7,089 bases of DNA from a bacterium (GTDB lineage Bacteria > Patescibacteriota > Gracilibacteria > UM-FILTER-43-11): positions 1 through 7,089 of the forward strand of contig JAUHXI010000071.1 in NCBI GenBank assembly GCA_030426875.1, in the 5' to 3' direction. The translations under genes were made by a program, and so were the position numbers. The notes under the pieces are model-generated. The model made no database searches, was not told the origin of the DNA, and saw nothing but the letters and a program-made list of their open reading frames with translations. This document shows, piece by piece, positions 1 to 4,192 of this stretch; position 1 is the stretch's first letter, and the number at the start of each line of letters is the position of its first letter.

Positions 1-967
1 CAACCCCCCTCAAAAAAGCCGAATCCAACCCCATTTGACCCGGCTTCCCCACATAAAAAAGACCCCCCTCAGCTTCCTTGGGAATGTCTTTAAAAAAGGG
101 TGTTTTAAACGCGTAACCCGTCGCCAAAATCACCGCGTCAAACTCTTTCTTTTCTCCAGAATCAAACCGTGCCACATTCCCCTCCACCCCCACCAACCGA
201 GGAAACAACTCAATCTTTTTCGACCGAACATACGATAAAATCCGACGACCCAAAACCGGTGTTTTTTTAAGTGCAAACGGTTTTTTAGTCATACGACAAA
301 TCAGGCGACTCAAATACTCAAACGGACGCGTTAAAAAATGCACATCCAGACCCACAATTTGATGCGGCCACACCCTCAGCCCCCGCCGAGTCGAAACCCC
401 CACCTCAAACCCCTCATCCGCCAGATCCAACGCAATCTCCGTCCCCGTATTGCCCCCACCCACCACCAAAACCCTCCCCTTACCTCTGGCAATTCCCAAA
501 GAATCCGAATTAAAATACGCCGACGAATGCATTATAGGGATGCCAGCTTCCCCCTCCAATACTGGTTCCACCGGATGCGAAAAAACTCCACTGGCCGCGA
601 CCACAGCTCGCGCCACAAACTCACCTCCACTTGTTTTAACATGGTAAGCCCCATCCTTAAACGCCACCGAAACAACCTCAGTATTCAATTGTAACGGAAA
701 AGCAAAGTGTTTCGCATACTTCTGATAATAATCTAAAAGCTGCTGCCGAGAATAATAGGTAAAAAAATCTTTAGACAACTTTTTCCCCGGCAAATGAGAA
801 TAAACCGCCGGTGTTAAAAGCTTAAGGCTTTCGTGCATCTTAGAATACGAAAACCCCGGCGAATCTCCTTTTTCTAACATCATAAAATCCACCCCAGCTT
901 GTTGCAAATAATAAGCTGTCGAAAGTCCTGCTGGACCGGCACCGATGATGAGGATTTCTTTCGACAT
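1..967 (-). CDS. FAD/NAD(P)-dependent flavoprotein monooxygenase, CzcO-like (3' end beyond window)
   Basis: The frame is open from an ATG at 967 to the window edge (322 residues), with an in-frame TAA two codons before the ATG, so the start is well fixed. Seen: an N-terminal FAD-binding Rossmann motif GAGPAG (residues 9-14) after a hydrophobic beta strand; SLKLLTP and LPG near 47-60, typical of CzcO/TrkA-like flavoproteins; HSSAYF (147-152), matching the end of the flavin-monooxygenase signature; a second NAD(P)-binding motif GGGNTG (170-175); and ATGY (292-295) near the C-terminus. Family knowledge: such enzymes use NADPH and FAD to activate oxygen and oxidise small soft nucleophiles or ketones; the substrate cannot be told from sequence. 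Probably only the last few dozen residues are missing. No Shine-Dalgarno is visible; the start is only 7 nt from a short repeat and is overlapped by the upstream four-helix-bundle reading frame. The distal two thirds of the gene are notably G-rich on the coding strand. Confidence 0.87.
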   Translation of the reverse strand, partial: MSKEILIIGAGPAGLSTAYYLQQAGVDFMMLEKGDSPGFSYSKMHESLKLLTPAVYSHLPGKKLSKDFFTYYSRQQLLDYYQKYAKHFAFPLQLNTEVVSVAFKDGAYHVKTSGGEFVARAVVAASGVFSHPVEPVLEGEAGIPIMHSSAYFNSDSLGIARGKGRVLVVGGGNTGTEIALDLADEGFEVGVSTRRGLRVWPHQIVGLDVHFLTRPFEYLSRLICRMTKKPFALKKTPVLGRRILSYVRSKKIELFPRLVGVEGNVARFDSGEKKEFDAVILATGYAFKTPFFKDIPKEAEGGLFYVGKPGQMGLDSAFLRGV

Positions 968-1337
968 AGCTTAAGATTAGCGAATAACGAGTAGTGCATT
1001 GGAAGTGGGTTTTTTGTGATTTTATCCAACCATGGAGTAATCGTCCAACTTCATTTTCTAGGGTGCTACTCTGTTCATAATCTCTATTATTCAAATAATT
1101 TAAGTCTCTAGACAGCATCATTTGGCACTTTACTTCCTCTATTGAGCCTTTGGACATTTTATAGTAATGAACCTTATCTTTAAAACTAGAGCGTTTAAAC
1201 CCTTCAGTAAAGTTTGAAACAATTGAGACTGATGCTCTTCTGACTTGATATTTAAGGCCAAATTCTTCAGATTTTGGAAAACCACTCGTTAGCTTATAAA
1301 CTAAAAGAGTTAAGTCATAAGCTTTTTGCCAAACCAA
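840..1337 (-). CDS. four-helix-bundle protein (23S rRNA-intervening-sequence/bAvd-like family), probably damaged at both ends
   Basis: Residues 1-110 show the hallmarks of the four helix bundle family (PF05635/TIGR02436): VWQKAYDL, FPKSEEFGL, QVRRASVSIVSNFTEG and KGSIEEV. These proteins are about 115-120 residues, form small helical bundles, and are encoded in 23S rRNA intervening sequences, near diversity-generating retroelements and as orphans; the cellular role of orphans is unclear. Two oddities stand out. First, the only in-frame start is a TTG at 1337 inside what is normally an LxVWQKA motif. Six codons upstream lies ATG (1358-1356), giving MSLFR-stop-LLVWQKA, so one TAA (1343-1341) replaces what is usually Glu or Asp. 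Second, there is no stop after the helical domain (near 1010): the frame runs through a repeat and about 128 nt out of frame into the flavoprotein gene before TAA at 840. The extra tail is not family-like. The gene may be a decaying pseudogene or expressed from TTG. Confidence 0.6.
   Translation of the reverse strand: MVWQKAYDLTLLVYKLTSGFPKSEEFGLKYQVRRASVSIVSNFTEGFKRSSFKDKVHYYKMSKGSIEEVKCQMMLSRDLNYLNNRDYEQSSTLENEVGRLLHGWIKSQKTHFQCTTRYSLILSYVERNPHHRCRSSRTFDSLLFATSWGGFYDVRKRRFAGVFVF
975..987 (+). repeat. left arm of a short inverted repeat flanking the four-helix-bundle gene
   Basis: GATTAGCGAATAA is the inverse complement, with one mismatch, of TTATTTGCTAATC at 1409-1421. The two arms bracket the four-helix-bundle reading frame. 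It lies 7 nt upstream of the flavoprotein ATG. In minus-strand orientation this arm continues into ACTCGTTATTCGC, which resembles ACTCGTGATTAGC in the tuf leader. Confidence 0.5.
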
Positions 1338-1360
1338 AAGTTAACGAAAAAGAGACATTT

Positions 1361-1369
1361 AGGAGGTGA
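1361..1369 (-). other. anti-Shine-Dalgarno-like motif ahead of the four-helix-bundle gene
   Basis: Read in the gene direction the sequence is TCACCTCCT, identical to the conserved 3' tail of bacterial 16S rRNA, 2 nt before the ancestral-looking ATG at 1358. On the plus strand it reads AGGAGGTGA, a perfect Shine-Dalgarno, but the only plus-strand frame after it (ATG at 1387) stops after five codons. No real gene start in the window carries such a motif. It may be chance. Confidence 0.35.
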
Positions 1370-1408
1370 AACTTTTTAAAGGGGGAATGGTTTATGCCAG
1401 ATAATAGC

Positions 1409-1421
1409 TTATTTGCTAATC
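1409..1421 (+). repeat. right arm of a short inverted repeat flanking the four-helix-bundle gene
   Basis: TTATTTGCTAATC pairs with 975-987 (12 of 13 positions). It is followed by CGCTAATTGTTAATCCTTAA, a degenerate echo of the same word, before the rpsJ stop. The 7-mer GCTAATC recurs in the tuf leader and in the gap downstream of the S74 gene, marking one repeat family. Confidence 0.5.
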
Positions 1422-1444
1422 GCTAATTGTTAATCCTTAATTTT

Positions 1445-1774
1445 TTACAGCATCTTGATCTCAATGTCTACACCAGCTGGAAGTGAAAGATTTGTAAGGG
1501 CTTCGATGGTGGCAGGAGTGGTTTCACGCAAGTCGATCAAGCGTTTGTGGATTCGCATTTCAAATTGCTCTCTAGAATCCTTAGCTACGAAAGTAGATTT
1601 AAGAACCGTGAATTTTTTAATCTTGGTTGGAAGGGGGATTGGACCAGCGATAATAGCCCCTGTACGTTGAGCAGTATTGATAATGGTTTCAACCGCTTTG
1701 TCGATGATCGTGTGATCAAACGCCTTGAGCGTGATACGAATGCGTTGGGTATTAGCTTTTTTACTGTCAGCCAT
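1445..1774 (-). CDS. rpsJ: 30S ribosomal protein S10
   Basis: A 109-residue protein with the S10 pattern throughout: QRIRITLKAFDHTIIDKAVETI at the N-terminus, TGAIIAGPIPLPTKI in the middle, REQFEMRIHKRLIDL and the C-terminal LPAGVDIEIKML. Length is normal for S10. S10 sits in the 30S head and, as NusE, also takes part in transcription antitermination. The start is the ATG at 1774, giving MADSKKANTQ; the frame extends upstream to 1870 but those codons cross two hairpins and are not S10-like. It follows tuf by 109 nt, as at the str/S10 operon junction, but rplC does not follow: the next genes are a four-helix-bundle protein and a flavoprotein. No Shine-Dalgarno is visible (leader CCCCTATTCTC before ATG). 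Confidence 0.97.
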   Translation of the reverse strand: MADSKKANTQRIRITLKAFDHTIIDKAVETIINTAQRTGAIIAGPIPLPTKIKKFTVLKSTFVAKDSREQFEMRIHKRLIDLRETTPATIEALTNLSLPAGVDIEIKML

Positions 1775-1808
1775 GAGAATAGGGGAATTAATCGAATTGT
1801 ATGAGAGG

Positions 1809-1821
1809 TCCGCCAAGCGGA
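1809..1821 (-). other. small hairpin in the tuf-rpsJ spacer
   Basis: TCCGC and GCGGA form a perfect 5-bp stem around a 3-nt loop, 35 nt upstream of the rpsJ start and downstream of the larger terminator-like hairpin. It could shape translation or processing of the rpsJ message, but it is short and might be chance. Confidence 0.3.
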
Positions 1822-1828
1822 TTGCTCT

Positions 1829-1874
1829 GAAATAAAACTTACAACCCCGATGAGCTGATAAAGAGCTCATCGGG
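1829..1874 (-). terminator. terminator or attenuator hairpin after tuf
   Basis: Nine nt after the tuf stop, CCCGATGAGCT (1874-1864) pairs perfectly with AGCTCATCGGG (1856-1846) around a 7-nt loop. A T-rich stretch GTTGTAAGTTTTATTTC follows, with no clean run longer than four Ts, so termination may be partial. That would let EF-Tu be made in excess over S10 from one promoter. Confidence 0.6.
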
Positions 1875-1883
1875 ACAAAAGAT

Positions 1884-3077
1884 CTATTTCTTAATAGCAG
1901 TTACAACACCAGCTCCAACAGTTCGACCTCCTTCACGGATCGCGAAGCGAGTTCCAACATCAAGAGCAATAGCCTTACCAAGAGAGATATCAAGTTTGAT
2001 ATTGTCACCAGGCATCACCATTTCAGTTCCGGCAGGAAGATGAACTTCACCAGTCACATCAGTGGTTCGAATATAGAATTGAGGTTTGTAGCCTTTAAAG
2101 AATGGAGTGTGACGTCCTCCTTCTTCTTTGTTTAGCACGTAGATTTCAGCTTCGAATTCAGTGTGAGGAGTGATGAAGCCAGGCTTAGCCAATACTTGAC
2201 CACGCTCAATGTCATCACGTTCGATTCCACGAAGGAGAAGTCCTACGTTATCACCAGCTTCACCTCGATCAAGTAGTTTTCGGAACATTTCAACACCAGT
2301 CACGACAACTTTTTTGGTTTCGGTGAGACCAACAATTTCAACTTCATCATTCACATTGATCACCCCTTGGTCAATACGACCGGTGGCAACTGTACCACGA
2401 CCCTTAATGGAGAAGATGTCTTCAACAGGCATCATGAAGTCCTTATCAAGTGCACGTTCTGGAGTAGGGATGTACTCATCCAATTTATTGAGCAATTCAA
2501 CCACTGGCTTAGCTGCTTCACCACTTGGATCTTCAAGAGCTTTAAGTGCAGAACCACGGATGATTGGAGTGTCATCACCAGGGAATTCATATTTAGTGAG
2601 AAGTTCTCGAACCTCCATTTCCACAAGGTCAAGGAGTTCAGGATCGTCCACCATGTCGCATTTGTTCAAGAACACAACGATGTATGGAACATTCACTTGG
2701 CGAGCCAACAGGATGTGTTCACGCGTTTGTGGCATAGGACCATCAGCGGCAGAAACCACCAAGATCGCACCATCCATTTGAGCAGCACCTGTGATCATGT
2801 TTTTAACATAATCAGCATGCCCAGGACAATCCACATGAGCATAATGCCGTTTATCAGTTTCATACTCTTGATGAGAGGTAGCGATTGTGATCCCACGTTC
2901 GCGCTCTTCAGGAGCGTTATCAATTTGGTCAAACGCAACAGCTTTGTTGGTTCCACCAAATGCAGCGGCTGCAACATTTGTCATAGCAGCACTTAGAGTT
3001 GTTTTACCGTGGTCGACATGACCAATTGTACCTACATTTACATGTGGTTTGCTACGGTCAAAAGTTCCTTCAGCCAT
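1884..3077 (-). CDS. tuf: translation elongation factor Tu
   Basis: A complete 397-residue EF-Tu, the GTPase that carries aminoacyl-tRNA to the ribosomal A site. All G motifs are present: P-loop GHVDHGKT (19-26), switch I RGITI (61-65), DCPGH (83-87, including catalytic His87), NKCD (138-141) and SAL (176-178). Domains II and III follow (GRGTVATGRI; KPQFYIRTTDVTGEV; FAIREGGRTVGAGVV) to a KK C-terminus. The ATG at 3077 gives the canonical KPHVNVGTIGH N-terminus. Expression is probably driven by the TTGACA/TAAACT promoter at 3197-3225 through a leader filled by a palindrome; there is no Shine-Dalgarno (leader ACTTTTATAAATT). The stop is TAG, the only non-TAA stop seen in the window. rpsJ follows, but fusA is not upstream: the gene there is a small membrane protein. 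Confidence 0.99.
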   Translation of the reverse strand: MAEGTFDRSKPHVNVGTIGHVDHGKTTLSAAMTNVAAAAFGGTNKAVAFDQIDNAPEERERGITIATSHQEYETDKRHYAHVDCPGHADYVKNMITGAAQMDGAILVVSAADGPMPQTREHILLARQVNVPYIVVFLNKCDMVDDPELLDLVEMEVRELLTKYEFPGDDTPIIRGSALKALEDPSGEAAKPVVELLNKLDEYIPTPERALDKDFMMPVEDIFSIKGRGTVATGRIDQGVINVNDEVEIVGLTETKKVVVTGVEMFRKLLDRGEAGDNVGLLLRGIERDDIERGQVLAKPGFITPHTEFEAEIYVLNKEEGGRHTPFFKGYKPQFYIRTTDVTGEVHLPAGTEMVMPGDNIKLDISLGKAIALDVGTRFAIREGGRTVGAGVVTAIKK

Positions 3078-3109
3078 AATTTATAAAAGTTACTAATTAA
3101 TAATTGCTA

Positions 3110-3179
3110 ATCACGAGTTGCAAACGACAAGTTACAGGCAGAAATTTCAGCGCGTAACGTGTGATTTGTAACTCGTGAT
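3110..3179 (-). repeat. long imperfect palindrome in the tuf leader
   Basis: The arms 3110-3135 and 3154-3179 are reverse complements at 22 of 26 positions (start of left arm ATCACGAGTTGCAAA, end of right arm TTTGTAACTCGTGAT). The 18-nt centre contains the 8-bp palindrome GAAATTTC. It lies between the predicted tuf transcription start (about 3190) and the tuf ATG (3077), so the RNA would fold into a long hairpin. The words resemble the repeats flanking the four-helix-bundle gene. Confidence 0.75.
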
Positions 3180-3189
3180 CGGTTACGAG
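3172..3189 (-). promoter_or_regulatory. alternative 5' hairpin at the start of the tuf transcript
   Basis: In the transcript direction CTCGT (3189-3185) can pair with ACGAG (3176-3172) across an 8-nt loop. The ACGAG segment is also part of the outer stem of the long palindrome, so the two structures exclude each other. This arrangement is compatible with, but does not prove, leader regulation of tuf. Confidence 0.35.
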
Positions 3190-3196
3190 CAGGGAG

Positions 3197-3225
3197 AGTT
3201 TATCAAATCAAACCCCGCCTGTCAA
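3197..3225 (-). promoter_or_regulatory. sigma-70-type promoter of tuf
   Basis: On the minus strand a perfect -35 box TTGACA (3225-3220) is followed after exactly 17 nt by TAAACT (3202-3197, four of six matches to TATAAT). The predicted start is near 3190, about 110 nt before the tuf ATG. It is the best promoter in the window and lies where tuf-rpsJ expression should begin. Confidence 0.75.
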
Positions 3226-3265
3226 AGAGAATTTACAAAAAATCAATGATTCTAAATTTTATTTC

Positions 3266-3310
3266 AAAAAAGAGATTTCTCCGACCTTAGGCAGCTTCTT
3301 AAAAGCTAAG
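3266..3310 (-). terminator. possible terminator after the 112-aa membrane protein gene
   Basis: Just downstream of the stop at 3317, CTTAG (3310-3306) can pair with CTAAG (3290-3286), with inner CTT/AAG pairing. A weak GAGA/TCTC hairpin (3281-3272) and a run of six Ts (3271-3266) follow. Stems are short and interrupted, so this is a modest call; its place between an envelope-gene block and the tuf promoter is sensible. Confidence 0.35.
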
Positions 3311-3316
3311 TGGTGC

Positions 3317-3655
3317 TTATTGGATAGTCTCTTCAACAGAAAGCTCCGTTGGTGATTCGCTTGCATTAGTCAAGCAGGCCACATTGATCAGTTGAACCGA
3401 TTGTTGTTCAGTGGAGATGGGAATTGGAACACATTCTTGTGATTGTTGAACAATCTGAGTCAATGCCGTGTCATAGCCAACATTGTAACCTTCTTCGGCT
3501 CCCACGATCCCGCCCCTTTTGAAGGCAGTGTCCCACACGTTTTCAGTCCAATGGTCATATTGTGTCTTGATAAAATACGCAGTGGTAAAAATGAGCCATG
3601 CTAAAAAAATGACTTTCAGCGGCTTGTGATTCTTCTTTTTTCGAGACAGTGTCAT
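3317..3655 (-). CDS. small single-pass membrane protein of unknown function
   Basis: A 112-residue protein not assigned to a named family. A basic N-terminus (RKKKNHKPLK, 5-14) is followed by one hydrophobic segment of about 16 residues (VIFLAWLIFTTAYFIK, 15-30), implying a short cytoplasmic tail and an exported remainder. The exported part has a Gly/Tyr-rich stretch (FKRGGIVGAEEGYNVGYDTA, 45-64), then ECVPIPI and VQLINVACL with two cysteines (C75, C94) that could form a disulfide, and an acidic Ser/Thr-rich tail. The ATG at 3655 comes 36 nt after the lipoprotein stop, so the two are probably one operon. Its leader (CCTCAAGAAAA) has no clear Shine-Dalgarno. It may be a small envelope protein conserved only in related uncultivated bacteria. 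Confidence 0.75.
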   Translation of the reverse strand: MTLSRKKKNHKPLKVIFLAWLIFTTAYFIKTQYDHWTENVWDTAFKRGGIVGAEEGYNVGYDTALTQIVQQSQECVPIPISTEQQSVQLINVACLTNASESPTELSVEETIQ

Positions 3656-3691
3656 TTTTCTTGAGGCTAAGGATTAAGTTGCAGTATTCAT

Positions 3692-3985
3692 TTACTCCCC
3701 ACCAGAAAGCAGTGATTCTGGGTCAATGGTTTCTTGGGTTACAAGTTCCACTGAGTTGTCTGAAGAAGGTTCTGGTACCGTCGGGAGTGAGGGGGTAGTT
3801 GAAGCATCTGAATTGTTCAGCAGCACATCTTCATTCTCAGTGCTGGCTGTTGATTCAAGAGGCTGCTCGGGGTGTGTGACCTCATTTTGCTCAATCACTT
3901 CCGTCGGTGAGTCAGAACTTGAGCATGCTCCTAACATTAAAGTTGCTAGCATGACAGGGGCAATGTATTTTTTGATGAAGGTCAT
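3692..3985 (-). CDS. predicted lipoprotein, low-complexity acidic
   Basis: A 97-residue protein with a classical lipoprotein signal: basic MTFIKK, a hydrophobic core and lipobox LGAC with lipidated Cys21. It would be acylated by Lgt and cleaved by signal peptidase II, anchoring it in a membrane. The rest (22-97) is rich in Ser, Thr, Glu, Pro and Asp with no visible fold, suggesting a flexible acidic tether or spacer. No other cysteine is present. It precedes the 112-aa membrane protein gene by 36 nt in the same direction; the product may be a partner of that protein. The leader is A-rich (ATAAGAAAAATAA before ATG) without a Shine-Dalgarno. Function unknown. Confidence 0.8.
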   Translation of the reverse strand: MTFIKKYIAPVMLATLMLGACSSSDSPTEVIEQNEVTHPEQPLESTASTENEDVLLNNSDASTTPSLPTVPEPSSDNSVELVTQETIDPESLLSGGE

Positions 3986-4028
3986 TTATTTTTCTTATAT
4001 TTTATTGTCAGTTCATGTTACGCACTCA

Positions 4029-4180
4029 TAACCAGTCTCTATTAGAGGTCAGGGGTGAGTGTTCAGGGGTGAGTAAAAACTATTTATAACTCTAGTAAAA
4101 AATGAGTGGGGAAAGCTAATCACTGATCCCTCACCACTCACCACTTCTAACCAGTGTGATGATGAGTGATTTTTAGAGGT
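4029..4180. repeat. degenerate repeat cluster between the S74 gene and the lipoprotein gene
   Basis: CAGGGGTGAGT occurs twice in tandem (4050-4060, 4064-4074; period 14). TAACCAGT (4029-4036, 4148-4155) and TAGAGGT (4043-4049, 4174-4180) are each repeated directly at the two ends. Inverted words (TCACCACTCACC, 4131-4142) face the GGTGAGT copies. GCTAATCAC (4115-4123) is shared with the tuf leader (3106-3114). There is no coding potential. It looks like a decayed intergenic repeat of the same family as the tuf-leader palindrome. Confidence 0.55.
4097..4140 (-). terminator. likely terminator downstream of the S74 gene
   Basis: In the transcript direction TGAGTGG (4140-4134) pairs with CCACTCA (4109-4103), followed at once by six Ts (4102-4097). 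The 24-nt loop can close further by GG/CC pairing (4111-4110 with 4129-4128). It is built from the repeat cluster, so a mobile or degenerate repeat may have supplied the terminator. Confidence 0.5.
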
Positions 4181-4192
4181 GTCTGAGGTGAA

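Noticed and set aside
35..694. Plus-strand open frames at 35-238, 338-694 and 450-647.
   Set aside because: They are antisense to the flavoprotein, whose motifs are unambiguous, and their translations are Pro/His/Arg-rich with no fold.
1775..1870. Upstream extension of the rpsJ frame to an ATG at 1870 (32 extra residues).
   Set aside because: The extra codons cross the tuf terminator hairpin and are not S10-like; the protein from 1774 has normal S10 length and N-terminus.
2209..2996. Plus-strand frames of 190 and 209 codons across tuf.
   Set aside because: They mirror the constrained codon use of tuf on the opposite strand and show no domain.
3726..4031. Plus-strand 101-codon frame.
   Set aside because: It is Ser/Val-rich low complexity, antisense to the lipoprotein gene, which has a clear lipobox.
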